Assembly (NCBI GenBank): GCA_015654675.1
Contig: JAATGM010000010.1
Span: 87,755-151,754 of the forward strand
Source of the DNA: Planctomycetota bacterium
GTDB lineage: Bacteria; Planctomycetota; Phycisphaerae; UBA1845; UTPLA1
Reading direction: 5' to 3'
DNA length: 64,000 bases
Position numbers and translations under genes: made by a program. The stretch's first letter is position 1; the number at the start of each line of letters is the position of its first letter. Under the pieces are notes generated by a model. It was not told where the DNA came from and ran no database searches. It saw only the letters and a list, made by a program, of their open reading frames with translations. This document shows, piece by piece, positions 16,101-24,754 of this stretch.

Positions 16101-17156
16101 TTACTCGCGATTCAGTCGTTTGCGAATGTATCCAGCCCGCGCCACGCTCCGATCTTCGCCGCTCAGACGGTTCCCCGTCTGCTTCTGAAGATGGGCCGGC
16201 TGCGTCATCAGAAAAAGCTCGTTCAGCGTCTTCAAGTCGATCTCGCGGAATCGCCCCAGATGAATCCCCATCCGCAGGTGCGACAGGTGGGCCAGCGTCT
16301 CTTCGCTGCTGATCGACCGCGCATTCTGCAGAATTCCGTACGAACGCCAGATCTTGTCATCCAGCGCCACCGGCCGCTCGCGCACCAGCGCCTGCCGCGC
16401 CGCCGCCTCGAACTCCAGTACCTTGGGCAAAATCTCGCTCCGGAAATCCGAAATGATGTCCTCTTCGGGCCGCCCCAGGGTCGTCTGGTTGCTGAGCTGG
16501 AAGAAGTCGCCCGTCGCCTCGGTTCCCTCGCCGAACAATCCGCGCACCGCCAGCCGCATGTCTCGCGCGGCTCGCAAAACCTTCTCGATCTCGTTCGTCA
16601 GCTTCAGCGCCGGCAGATGCAGCATCACCGACAACCGCATGCCCGTCCCAACGTTTGTCGGGCAGGCCGTCAGGTAGCCGTAGCGCGGGTGATAGGCGTA
16701 CTCAAACCGCTGCTCCAGCAGGTCATCAATCCCGCTGATCTCCTCCCACACTTGTTCGAGTTGCAAACCGCACCGGATCGACTGCATCCGCAGATGGTCT
16801 TCTTCGTTCACCATCAGCGCCACAGTCTCGTCCGGCGATACCGAGACCCCTCGGCTGCCTTCCGCCTCCGCGTGCTGCCGGCTGATCAGGTGCCGCTCGA
16901 CCAGCATCTGCCGGTCCAGTTCGCCCACCCGCGTGATGTCAAAGTAAGACCACTTATGCTCTTTGACCGCCGCCTGAATGCCCCGCTTCAACAGGTCCGC
17001 CAGCTCGTCGCGCTTATCGCTGGTCGCCTTCGTCAGGAACGGATAGCCGCTCACGTTCCGCGCCAGCCGCACGCGCGTGCTGATCACGACGTCGCTCATC
17101 GGCCCTGTCGCGCGAAGCCATTCACCGGTTCGACCAAGCAATTCGTCTATTTTCAT
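16101..17156 (-). CDS. mcsB: Protein-arginine kinase McsB
   Basis: A 351-residue ATP:guanido phosphotransferase that phosphorylates protein arginine residues, marking them for Clp proteolysis in Firmicutes. The start at MKIDELLGR was chosen because it follows McsA's stop. The phosphotransferase signatures are STRVRLARN (residues 26-34), the NEEDH motif at 117-121 and LTACPTNVGTGMR with the active-site Cys near 165. The C-terminal arginine-receptor-like part (about 300-351) is short, ending KRLNRE. mcsA lies directly upstream. No clpC or ctsR gene is visible nearby, unlike the Bacillus operon. Confidence 0.93.
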   Translation of the reverse strand: MKIDELLGRTGEWLRATGPMSDVVISTRVRLARNVSGYPFLTKATSDKRDELADLLKRGIQAAVKEHKWSYFDITRVGELDRQMLVERHLISRQHAEAEGSRGVSVSPDETVALMVNEEDHLRMQSIRCGLQLEQVWEEISGIDDLLEQRFEYAYHPRYGYLTACPTNVGTGMRLSVMLHLPALKLTNEIEKVLRAARDMRLAVRGLFGEGTEATGDFFQLSNQTTLGRPEEDIISDFRSEILPKVLEFEAAARQALVRERPVALDDKIWRSYGILQNARSISSEETLAHLSHLRMGIHLGRFREIDLKTLNELFLMTQPAHLQKQTGNRLSGEDRSVARAGYIRKRLNRE

Positions 17157-17172
17157 GGAAGTGCGATTGTTG

Positions 17173-17664
17173 TCATCGGGTTTCGATTGAGTCGATCTGG
17201 TCGCGAAGCCGTGCCGCCGCCTCATAGTCCTCGCGCTCGACCGCCTGCTCGAGGTTCCGCCGCAGCCGCACCAGCTCAATTTGGAAGTCTCGCGGAGCGT
17301 CCGTCCGCCGCGGCGATTTCCCCGAATGCCGCGAATTTCCGTCCTGGGCCCGCTGCATCAACGGCAGCAGCGCCTGTTCAAATATCTCGTAATCGTGCGG
17401 GCACCCCAACAGTCCCCCGTTCCGGAACTCGGCAAACGTCATCTGGCAGTGCGGACAGGTCAGTGCCGCCAGTTCCTGTATCTGAGGCGCCTGGAGCACG
17501 AAATTCGACAATATCTCGTTGATTTGCACCGGCGGCGCCTTCGCCGCGTACCCCTCTTCGTGAGCACACCGGTCGCACAAGTCGCGCGTGCGGTTGCCCG
17601 TCTTCGTCACGTCCGTCAGATGGACGGTTGCGACGGCTTTCTTGCAACGCTGGCACTGCGACAT
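17173..17664 (-). CDS. mcsA: McsA-like zinc-finger/UVR protein, activator of McsB
   Basis: A 163-residue partner of McsB. Two zinc sites are visible. C4/C7 with C30/C33 form the first four-Cys site. C70/C73 with C88 and a residue at position 91 form the second; the last position is Asp (GCPHDY), where McsA of Firmicutes has Cys. The C-terminus (about 129-162) is a UVR-type coiled helix (LRRNLEQAVEREDYEAAARL). It stops 16 bases before mcsB, in the usual order mcsA-mcsB. Confidence 0.88.
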   Translation of the reverse strand: MSQCQRCKKAVATVHLTDVTKTGNRTRDLCDRCAHEEGYAAKAPPVQINEILSNFVLQAPQIQELAALTCPHCQMTFAEFRNGGLLGCPHDYEIFEQALLPLMQRAQDGNSRHSGKSPRRTDAPRDFQIELVRLRRNLEQAVEREDYEAAARLRDQIDSIETR

Positions 17665-17750
17665 GACCGACGATCTCCCGCGGCCCCCTGCGTGGCCGAT
17701 AAATCTTAGAACTCCAGCATTTTATCGTCAAGAAACGATGTCGGCCTGAA

Positions 17751-18134
17751 CTATGCGCCCGCGATGTAAGCCGCCGCACACCCCGGTGCCTCCCATACCC
17801 GCACTTTCACGAGCCGAACCCCCGCCGGCGCCTTGCCCGACAATCTTTCAAAAAAATGCACCGCAACGTTCTCGGCCGACGGATTCCGCTCCGCAAACGC
17901 CGACAACTCGTTCAGATACCGGTCGTGCATTTCGGCCACCACCGTCCGCAGGTCCCGCTGCAACAGAGTGAAGTCCGCCGCCACCCCGATCGAATCCAGC
18001 CCGGCCCCTTCGTAATAGATCTCCACCCGCCAGGTGTGCCCATGTAGCGGCTCGAACTCCCCATCGTACATTCGCAGCCGATGCGCCGCCGCGAACTCCG
18101 CCTCCAATGTCAATTCAAACCGGCCCAAACCCAT
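17751..18134 (-). CDS. queD: 6-pyruvoyl-tetrahydropterin synthase-like (QueD-like) protein
   Basis: A 127-residue T-fold enzyme related to QueD, which makes 6-carboxytetrahydropterin in queuosine synthesis. The start at 18134 has GAGGGCG immediately before it; an upstream ATG at 18152 lacks a ribosome site. The zinc ligands are AAHRL and the pair in LHGHTW. The C-terminal Glu of VRVWEAP and NPSAENVA are also family features. The Cys normally found between the first and second His motifs (the catalytic residue of E. coli QueD) is missing; the loop reads RMYDGEFEP. It may therefore be a diverged pterin or other T-fold enzyme. No other que gene is adjacent. Confidence 0.72.
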   Translation of the reverse strand: MGLGRFELTLEAEFAAAHRLRMYDGEFEPLHGHTWRVEIYYEGAGLDSIGVAADFTLLQRDLRTVVAEMHDRYLNELSAFAERNPSAENVAVHFFERLSGKAPAGVRLVKVRVWEAPGCAAAYIAGA

Positions 18135-18162
18135 CGCCCTCGTCGGCCCCATTCAATCTAAC

Positions 18163-18197
18163 AAAAAAGCCCCGCGGCGGGATACCCGCCCGGGGCT
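18163..18197 (-). terminator. Intrinsic terminator downstream of the cyclophilin gene
   Basis: On the minus strand the sequence is AGCCCCGGGCGGG, loop TAT, CCCGCCGCGGGGCT, followed by six T. The 13-14 base arms have a single mismatch or bulge. It lies 25 bases beyond the stop at 18223, before the queD-like gene, so the two genes have separate transcripts or read-through. Confidence 0.85.
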
Positions 18198-18222
18198 ATG
18201 TTTGCCGTACGTGCCGATCCGG

Positions 18223-18876
18223 CTACTTAGAGTCCTGCCGCTTCGCCTTGTTGATCAGAATCGGCTTGACCGGTTTGGCCTTTTCGCCCATTTCGTTCGT
18301 GGTGGCCTCAACGCCCTTGATCCGATCCACGACGTCCATCCCGTCGACCACCAATCCAAATACTGCATAGCCCGCGCCGCCCGAAACCGGCTGGCTGAGC
18401 CGATCGTTCTCGCCGACGTTGATGAAGAATTGCGCCGTCGCCGAATCCGGGCTGTTGGTCCGGGCCATGGCGATCGTCCCGCGCTTGTTCTTCAAACCGT
18501 TGTTCCATTCGTTCTTGATCGGCGCCCGAGTCGCCTTTTCCTTGCCGTCCGGCGTGAAGCCGCCGCCCTGAATCATGAACGTCGGGATCACGCGATGGAA
18601 AACCGTCCCGTCGTAGAATCCGTCATCCACGTACTTCAGAAAGTTCTCGACCGTGACCGGCGCCTTATCGGCGTCCAGTTCGAGCACGATGTTCCCCATC
18701 GACGTCTCCAGCACCACCCGCGGATGCTTCGCGTCGCCCTTCGCCGGCTGCGTCGTCGGCGCCGCCTTCGGATCGCTCTTCATCTTGTCGCCATCTCCCG
18801 CGGCCGCCGCGCTCGTCGCCATCAGCAAGCCGCTCGCCACAAACGCCGCACAGACCATCGCTGGCCACCGACTCAT
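18223..18876 (-). CDS. Secreted peptidyl-prolyl cis-trans isomerase, cyclophilin type
   Basis: A 217-residue exported foldase. The signal peptide covers about residues 1-26 (cleavage after TSAAAA). A short Lys/Asp/Thr-rich linker follows, and the cyclophilin domain begins at about residue 52. Conserved residues visible are [20 protein letters not shown] (active-site Arg in FHRV), [17 protein letters not shown] and [10 protein letters not shown], with [15 protein letters not shown] at the end. It should catalyse proline isomerisation in the periplasm. A strong intrinsic terminator follows. Confidence 0.93.
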   Translation of the reverse strand: MSRWPAMVCAAFVASGLLMATSAAAAGDGDKMKSDPKAAPTTQPAKGDAKHPRVVLETSMGNIVLELDADKAPVTVENFLKYVDDGFYDGTVFHRVIPTFMIQGGGFTPDGKEKATRAPIKNEWNNGLKNKRGTIAMARTNSPDSATAQFFINVGENDRLSQPVSGGAGYAVFGLVVDGMDVVDRIKGVEATTNEMGEKAKPVKPILINKAKRQDSK

Positions 18877-18895
18877 CGCATGAACTCCTGTCAGA

Positions 18896-19843
18896 CTAGC
18901 CGATCTTCACGACACGTTTCAGGTCGGCCACAAAATCCTTGCATGCGTGCTCAACGCATTTCTTCCATTCCGATGCGTACATCTCGAGGTACTTCGTGTC
19001 CTCGTAGGCGTAGATCACGCTCCGCCCCGCCGCCACGATCGCCCCCGATCCATCCGACTTGAAGAACGGCGCGACATGCTCCGCCGTCATCCCCTGCGCC
19101 CCGTAGCCCGGAACGAGGAAAATCGACTGCGGCATGATCTCGCGAAGCCGCTTGGCCGTATCGGCATCCCGCGCCGAAACCACGGCACCCACGGACGAGT
19201 AACCCCGGCTGCCGACCATCCCCGGCTCCTGCGCCCATTGCGCCACCAAGCCGCCCAGCACCTCGTGTACCTTGCGACCGTCAGCCGTGGCGACGTCCTG
19301 CAACTCGCCCGCGCTCTCGTTCGAGGTGCGCACCAGTACGAAGACGCCCTTGGCATCTTTTCGGGCAGCCTCAAGGAACGGCCGGATCCCGTCGCTCCCG
19401 AAATAGCCGTTCAGCGTGATCGCGTCCGGCGCCATTACGTCCGGCAGATTTGTGAATTCCGAGTCGGCCGTGTGTGCCGCCGCGTAGCACTCGCTCGAAT
19501 GCCCAACGTCGCCACGTTTGACGTCGCCAATGACCACCAGGTCGTTGCCGGCCGCCTCTTGAACCAGTTCGTAATAACCTTCGATGCCCTCCGAGTAGTA
19601 CCGCTCGAAGAAGGCCGAGTTGATCTTGATCGCCGGAACCAGCGGCGCGATGACATGAATGACGTGCCGGCAATACTCGAGAACCGCGTCGAGCGCCGCC
19701 TCGGAGTCGGCCTCGTCGTTCAGGTCCCGGTGCTCCGAGATTTCAGCCGGAAGTCGCGCATAGACCGGGTCCAGCGCCACGACCGCCGGCGTTTTCTTCT
19801 CCGCCACGGCCCTCAGCAATCGATCAGCAAAGTTGTCGGTCAC
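18896..19843 (-). CDS. pyrF: Orotidine 5'-phosphate decarboxylase
   Basis: A 315-residue enzyme of pyrimidine synthesis (OMP to UMP), of the longer type-2 kind. The GTG start at 19843 is preceded by AAAGGAA at seven bases; the frame extends to 19912 without support. The motif [11 protein letters not shown] (near residue 105) carries the catalytic Lys and Asp. Other family features are [13 protein letters not shown] (substrate binding), [10 protein letters not shown] (written [13 protein letters not shown] here) and GRSVIYAY near the C-terminus. The downstream neighbour is the secreted cyclophilin gene, unrelated in function. Confidence 0.92.
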   Translation of the reverse strand: MTDNFADRLLRAVAEKKTPAVVALDPVYARLPAEISEHRDLNDEADSEAALDAVLEYCRHVIHVIAPLVPAIKINSAFFERYYSEGIEGYYELVQEAAGNDLVVIGDVKRGDVGHSSECYAAAHTADSEFTNLPDVMAPDAITLNGYFGSDGIRPFLEAARKDAKGVFVLVRTSNESAGELQDVATADGRKVHEVLGGLVAQWAQEPGMVGSRGYSSVGAVVSARDADTAKRLREIMPQSIFLVPGYGAQGMTAEHVAPFFKSDGSGAIVAAGRSVIYAYEDTKYLEMYASEWKKCVEHACKDFVADLKRVVKIG

Positions 19844-19986
19844 AGATGCATTCCTTTCAGTGAGACTGCTGGTGAACCACCGGCGCAGATGGGGATAATA
19901 ATGACCCGGCATGCATGAGGCAAGCTTGCGCGCGAGCAGAACCCGCGCGGCGCGTCAGCATTTACCTGTGTTTACGGCGGCGCTGC

Positions 19987-20553
19987 CTACTGCCGTTGCC
20001 CGCCCGACATCTCTTCGCGAATCTGCCCGCGGCTCACGTCAAAATCGATCGCCGTCTCCGCAAACAGCCGCTTGCCCCCCGGCCCCTGAAATGTGACCTG
20101 CAACCAATACTTCTTTCCAAGCGTCGGAAACTCGCCCCCTTCCCACGCCAGTTGGAAGGTGTAAGTTGACGTCATCCGATCCCAGAACCGCTTCTGATCA
20201 TCTGTCGACAGCACCTGTTGCGTCCAACTCTCGAGTCGCTCCCCCGCGCGATTGCCCGACGCCATGCGGTATTGCGATAATTCGAAAATAAACGTGCCGA
20301 ACACCTTGATCGGATCGCCCATTTCGTCGACCGGACGCAGCGCGACTTCCATCCCGTCCGGAATCGAATCCTTGTCAAAACTTCGGAACTTCGTGAATGG
20401 CAGGATTTCAATCTTCTGCGGACCGTACAGCTTCACCATGTCCGACTCGCTCACGCCGTCCACGCTCCGCACCGACCCGCGATTGCACGCGCCAACCAGG
20501 CCGCCCACCAGGACGATACAGACGCTCATCAATCGAATTCTGGATGCCACCAT
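19987..20553 (-). CDS. Lipoprotein of unknown function
   Basis: A 188-residue lipoprotein. The start at MVASRIRL gives a compact signal with lipobox VGGLVGAC at about residue 23. A much longer open frame running on to 21915 is antisense to the radical SAM gene and is rejected. The mature part has a beta-rich second half (TYTFQLAWEGGEFPTLGKKYWLQVTFQGPGG) and an acidic first half (KLYGPQKIEILPFTKF). It ends with a charged tail (IREEMSGGQRQ). No family was recognised. Confidence 0.75.
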   Translation of the reverse strand: MVASRIRLMSVCIVLVGGLVGACNRGSVRSVDGVSESDMVKLYGPQKIEILPFTKFRSFDKDSIPDGMEVALRPVDEMGDPIKVFGTFIFELSQYRMASGNRAGERLESWTQQVLSTDDQKRFWDRMTSTYTFQLAWEGGEFPTLGKKYWLQVTFQGPGGKRLFAETAIDFDVSRGQIREEMSGGQRQ

Positions 20554-20760
20554 GGCGCCTCCGAGCATCAGTCGGCCCGACTCTGCACTCGCAAAATAAT
20601 GTCGACCGCGACGGCCGATCATGTTCACCGCTCTGGGTCGTGTCAACCGAACGCCCGTGCCGGCCGGCGGCCCTTCCCGGTTCAGACTTGTGGCACCGCC
20701 CCGCCACGATACACTTCCGATCTGGTTTCGCTCGCGGTTGTTCCACCCCGGAGGCGACCC

Positions 20761-22398
20761 ATGGTCATTGACGCTTCTCCGCGCACCCGGCGCAAGATTC
20801 GATTCATCAACCCCAACTCGGCACTCACCACGCTCACCATGCCGGAGCTCATCCAGAAGATGACTTTCTCGCGTAAAGCCATCTTCGCCCCCTCCGGACT
20901 CATGGTCTGTGCGCAGGTCATGCCCAAGGAATGGGAAGTCGAAATTGTCGACGAATCGGTGTTGGACGCCCCGCACGCGCCCAAAGCCGATGTGGACATC
21001 GTCGGCATCACGGCGATGACGACCCAGGCAAACCGCGCATACCAGATCGCCGCCGGATATCGCAAGCTCGGCGTCACCGTCATCATGGGTGGCATCCACC
21101 CCAGCGCCGTTCCCGAAGACGCCCTGCGTCACTGCGACGCCGTTTGCATCGGCGACGGCGAAACTACGTTGCCGCACCTGATCGCCGACTGGGAGGCCGA
21201 CCACGACCTCTCCCGCTCCAACGGAAATGGCAACGGAAACGGCGGAGCGCGCCACCTCCAACGCATCTACGACTGGACCAAGTTCGAAACCGCTCCCATC
21301 GGCACCCCACGCAAAGACCTGCTCAATCCCAAGGACTACCTGATCTACAACCCCATCCAGACCACGCGCGGCTGCCCGCACGCCTGTACCTTCTGCACGA
21401 CCCCGGGCGTCTTCGGACGCAAGTTCCGCCTGCGAGACGTGAAGGACATCGTCGAGGAGATGAAGGAAGCCAAGGAGCGCTTCGGTACCTGGTGCTTCAT
21501 CTTTGCCGACGACGACTTCGCCGGTAACCACAAGTGGGCGTTGGAACTCTGTGCCGCCATGGAGCCGCTCAAGATCAGTTGGGCCAGCCAGTGTGATATC
21601 CTCATCTCTCGCAACGACAAACTCCTCGAAGCCATGCGCCGCTCGGGCTGCCAGGGTCTCATTCTCGGGCTCGAATCGCGCAAGCAGGACACCTTGTCCG
21701 AAGCCGGCAAGCGCTTCGTCAAGGCCGACAGTTACGAGTGGCGCATCCGCAAGATTCAGTCCAACGGCATCAGCTTGTGGGGCGCGTTCATCTTCGGTTT
21801 CGACCACGACAAATGGCAGGACCTCATGTTCACCTGCCGTTTCGCCCAGCGCATGAATCTCGCCATGAGCTGTTACCCCATCCTGACGCCCTACCCCGGA
21901 ACCGGCGTCTGGCACGAATACGTTCGCCAGGGTCGCATCACCGATAACAACTGGGACCGATACAACGGCGCCAGCATCGTCTTCGATCCGAAGAATCTAT
22001 CTCCCCTCCAGCTTCGTCACGCACAGATGTGCGCGTTCGCTGAGTTCTACTCACCACGCAGCATCCTCCGCCGACTCAAAGTGATGCCGCTTAAGAAGCG
22101 CGCATGGATTGCCAACATGGCAATCTGGCGTGGTGTGCGCTGGTACTATGGCAAGAAGGGTCGCCTCGTCCCCCGTTTCAGCGACTTCCTCGACAGTAAG
22201 AGCCGTGCCTGGGACTATAAGGAATCTTCACCCCTCTCTGCCGATGGGCCGTGCTGCACTTCAACACCCAACCTCGCCGAACTCACCGTGCCCTTCGCCG
22301 AGCCCTACCAACAGGCCGCCGACTACATGCAATCACTGCAACGCAGTCACTCACGTCGGAAGTCCGACTCCGGCGTAACCTATGTCCGGGCGAATTGA
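20761..22398 (+). CDS. Radical SAM protein with N-terminal B12-binding-like domain
   Basis: A 545-residue protein. The start at MVIDASPR has CGGAGG upstream. The N-terminal 140 residues resemble a cobalamin-binding domain (VGITAMTTQANRAYQIA, GGIHPSAVPEDAL, CIGDGETTLPHL). An Asn-Gly-rich linker (residues about 153-161) precedes the radical SAM core at TTRGCPHACTFC, with cluster Cys at 205, 209 and 212. Further core features are IFADDDFAGN, GLESRKQDTL and a C-terminal helical tail. Proteins of this layout (P-methylase and bacteriochlorophyll-type relatives) act on varied substrates. The reaction here cannot be told. Confidence 0.88.
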   Translation: MVIDASPRTRRKIRFINPNSALTTLTMPELIQKMTFSRKAIFAPSGLMVCAQVMPKEWEVEIVDESVLDAPHAPKADVDIVGITAMTTQANRAYQIAAGYRKLGVTVIMGGIHPSAVPEDALRHCDAVCIGDGETTLPHLIADWEADHDLSRSNGNGNGNGGARHLQRIYDWTKFETAPIGTPRKDLLNPKDYLIYNPIQTTRGCPHACTFCTTPGVFGRKFRLRDVKDIVEEMKEAKERFGTWCFIFADDDFAGNHKWALELCAAMEPLKISWASQCDILISRNDKLLEAMRRSGCQGLILGLESRKQDTLSEAGKRFVKADSYEWRIRKIQSNGISLWGAFIFGFDHDKWQDLMFTCRFAQRMNLAMSCYPILTPYPGTGVWHEYVRQGRITDNNWDRYNGASIVFDPKNLSPLQLRHAQMCAFAEFYSPRSILRRLKVMPLKKRAWIANMAIWRGVRWYYGKKGRLVPRFSDFLDSKSRAWDYKESSPLSADGPCCTSTPNLAELTVPFAEPYQQAADYMQSLQRSHSRRKSDSGVTYVRAN

Positions 22399-22443
22399 CT
22401 CCCAACACTTCGGCCCGCCATTTTGGACGAGTTGACTTGACAG

Positions 22444-22460
22444 CCCTGTGAAAAACAGGG
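22444..22460 (+). terminator. Possible hairpin terminator after the radical SAM gene
   Basis: The sequence CCCTGT, loop GAAAA, ACAGGG forms a perfect 6-base stem 45 bases after the stop. There is no T-run, so termination is only a guess; it also resembles the GCCCTGAAAAGGGC unit at 11061. Confidence 0.3.
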
Positions 22461-22509
22461 TTACTACCCTTGCGCACAGTATTTCTGACTTCTTGCCAAG
22501 GAGTAGTAC

Positions 22510-22833
22510 ATGCCACGCAAACCACTAAGTCCTGAAGCCCGAAGGCGAATTTCCGAAGCGGCCAAGCGCCGCTGGGCCAGCTATCGCGCCGGTAAGCCTG
22601 CCGGTCGTGGTCCCGGTCGACCGAGCTCTTCATGGACGGCCGCGAAGCGCGCCGCCCAGAGCCGGAAAATTCGAGCCGCCCTCGCCCGCCGCAATTCCGG
22701 ACGCGGACCGATCGGCCGAATCGCGAGCGCCGTGGTCGGTGACTTCACCGGGGTCGCGACCGACGTCCTTATCAGCACCCGCCGACGGATCGATCAGGAA
22801 CTCGCCGATCGGCTGATCCGCGGCGATGCCTGA
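22510..22833 (+). CDS. Small basic AT-hook/NUMOD-like protein
   Basis: A 107-residue, strongly basic protein with AAGGAG seven bases before its ATG. The N-terminus KPLSPEARRRISEAAKRRWA resembles the NUMOD3-type DNA-binding helix. It is followed by a GRGPGRPS core like an AT-hook (RGRP type), then a Lys/Arg-rich stretch and a more hydrophobic C-terminus with VVGDFTGVATDVLI. It probably binds DNA or RNA in the nucleoid, by composition and motif; this is inference. It stands alone between the radical SAM gene and the ABC permease, and a strong terminator follows. Confidence 0.7.
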   Translation: MPRKPLSPEARRRISEAAKRRWASYRAGKPAGRGPGRPSSSWTAAKRAAQSRKIRAALARRNSGRGPIGRIASAVVGDFTGVATDVLISTRRRIDQELADRLIRGDA

Positions 22834-22864
22834 CTAACGATACGAATCTAAAGCTGATTACCGA

Positions 22865-22914
22865 CAATCCGCGTGCGCGAGCCGAATTCTTGGGTCGCTC
22901 ACGCGGATTGTTTT
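22865..22914 (+). terminator. Strong intrinsic terminator between convergent genes
   Basis: Arms CAATCCGCGTGCGCGA (22865-22880) and TCGCTCACGCGGATTG (22895-22910) match at 15 of 16 positions, with a 14-base loop, followed by TTTTC. It serves the plus-strand gene ending at 22833. Its right half overlaps the last codons of the minus-strand ABC permease. Confidence 0.88.
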
Positions 22915-24731
22915 CTCACGATCATGTCGAAGTTGCGCACCATGTTGGAGTGAATCGCCCAACTGATCGCGATGTATATCCCCGCCGATACAAAGCTGCC
23001 GACCAGCGCCACCATGCGAAGTTGCGTCAGTTCCTGTGCCGAAACCGACAGGGCTCCCTGCGCGAAGTAGAATTGCGGATCCATCGCCATGAGAACGATC
23101 GATAGCGGGCAAAAAGCAGCCGCCGCTGCCGCCGGTCCCTGCAACGAACCACTACTCCGCACTCCGAACGCACAAAAACCGAGCAGTCCGAATGCAAAGA
23201 GCGTAATCGCCGCGCTCGCCAGAACAGCGGCTACGGTCTTCCGCTGCTTAATGGAATTTTGCAGGCCCATCGCGCAGGCGAAAACCGTAAACCCAACCGT
23301 GGCGAGCGGAACCGCCACCAGCGCATCCCAGTAAATCACCGGCCCCGAGAATAATCGCCCGCGCAGCAAATCAACCAATACGAACGCCGCCAGTGTCAGC
23401 GCCGGCACGGACAGCATCGGAACCGCGAAGCTGAACAGCCCGCGCACCTTCCCCCAGATAATCTGACTGCTCACCAGCGGAGTCGCCAGCAAAAGATCAA
23501 GCGTGTTGCCTTCCCGTTCCCGTGTCATCGAAGTCGCTGCTGTGGCCGATGCGATAAACAGCGCCAGCGCCAACTCAATCCCCACCAGCGCCTTCAGCCA
23601 CAATCGAACCTCGGTCGTCGCCATCCCACGCAGATAGGCGACCATCAGCGCCCCCGCCGCAACGGCGCCGGCCAGAACAAGAACCGTGCGCATCGAGCCG
23701 CCCGAACCGGCGGCCGCCTTCGTTTTCGCTTCTCGCCATGCAACTGGGTTGGCCCCGACGTGACGTGGTTTTCGCGTGATTCCGGACCCGCCATCCACTT
23801 TGGGGCGACTCAGCAACCTCCCGAGCCAGGTAGGTTCGCCCACCTTGCCGCCGCGGCGGACAAACCACACGCTCGCCAGCACCACCGACGACGAAACCAC
23901 GAACGACATGACAATGAAGCTGATCGCCGGATAGGCCAGCCACTCCGCCCGCGGGAACCCGTAGTGAGCCACGCTCCCGTAGTCCGGCGCGGGGGTCTTG
24001 TTCAACACCACCCACATCGACAGGAACGGATGAAACGCCGCCAGCCAGCTCATCTTTTCGGTCCCGGCCGGAGCGAGAACTGACTCAGGCGGAATGAACC
24101 GCGGCAGCGTGGATAGTCCCCAGAGCACGGCCAGGTAGAGCCCGATACATAGATAGAACGAGAAAATTGTCCGCCCGGTGCCTACCTTGATCACGCTGAT
24201 GGCGATTGCCATCGAAGCCGTGATCGTCGCCGTTGCAGCGGCGATCGCGAGCGACAACCCAATCTCCGTGCCGGTCACGCCACCGTACACCATCATGATG
24301 CAGAACAATGGAAGGCTTGCCAGCAAGAGAACAAACGCAAAATAAAGCCGGCTGAGTAGCGAGCCGAGGACGATTTGCGCATTCGAGAGCGGTGTAGACA
24401 GCAGAATGCTGAACGTCTGCGAGTCCTTCTCCTGAGTAATGGCCGCCGCCGCGAAGATCGGCGCGATCACGCACACCATCAGCAATTGAATCAGTGATAC
24501 TGTCTCAAAGACCTGAGTCGCGCTCTTCGCCAGACTCGCCAGCGAGGCCCCCGCCGATTGCGTCAGCATCACGCCGCCCGCGACCACGATCGCTAGAATG
24601 ATGAGATACCCGGCCCGAATCCAAAGATGGCTCACGCGCCGCCCGCCGGCATAAACCACGCGGACGAGAATGGGATTCGCCGGCGCCAGGTTCCACAACC
24701 ACTGCCCGAGATCGCGAAAGAGTGTTTTCAT
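22899..24731 (-). CDS. ABC transporter permease, ABC-2 type, double unit
   Basis: A 610-residue protein with at least ten predicted membrane helices, apparently two ABC-2 permease halves joined. Each half contains the family core segment with a conserved acidic pair (ITQEKDSQTFSILLSTPL and MTREREGNTLDLLLATPL, at about residues 100 and 410), followed by an SQIIWGK/NAQIVLG-like helix. The two halves are therefore internal repeats. The permease is the last gene of a minus-strand module with the ATPase (25930) and the large membrane protein (26873), and resembles gliding-motility or exporter systems (GldA/GldF type). The substrate is unknown. Confidence 0.85.
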   Translation of the reverse strand: MKTLFRDLGQWLWNLAPANPILVRVVYAGGRRVSHLWIRAGYLIILAIVVAGGVMLTQSAGASLASLAKSATQVFETVSLIQLLMVCVIAPIFAAAAITQEKDSQTFSILLSTPLSNAQIVLGSLLSRLYFAFVLLLASLPLFCIMMVYGGVTGTEIGLSLAIAAATATITASMAIAISVIKVGTGRTIFSFYLCIGLYLAVLWGLSTLPRFIPPESVLAPAGTEKMSWLAAFHPFLSMWVVLNKTPAPDYGSVAHYGFPRAEWLAYPAISFIVMSFVVSSSVVLASVWFVRRGGKVGEPTWLGRLLSRPKVDGGSGITRKPRHVGANPVAWREAKTKAAAGSGGSMRTVLVLAGAVAAGALMVAYLRGMATTEVRLWLKALVGIELALALFIASATAATSMTREREGNTLDLLLATPLVSSQIIWGKVRGLFSFAVPMLSVPALTLAAFVLVDLLRGRLFSGPVIYWDALVAVPLATVGFTVFACAMGLQNSIKQRKTVAAVLASAAITLFAFGLLGFCAFGVRSSGSLQGPAAAAAAFCPLSIVLMAMDPQFYFAQGALSVSAQELTQLRMVALVGSFVSAGIYIAISWAIHSNMVRNFDMIVRKQSA

Positions 24732-24754
24732 CGATTCGATCCGCCGCGCGAGTC

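Noticed and set aside
15204..17522. 772-codon plus-strand open frame over the isomerase, mcsB and mcsA genes
   Set aside because: The minus-strand genes have strong motifs; the plus frame is low-complexity and shows none.
20554..21915. A long minus-strand open frame continuing upstream from the lipoprotein at 19987
   Set aside because: It is antisense to the radical SAM gene, which has clear motifs, and lacks any ribosome site or family features; the lipoprotein start at 20553 explains the real part.
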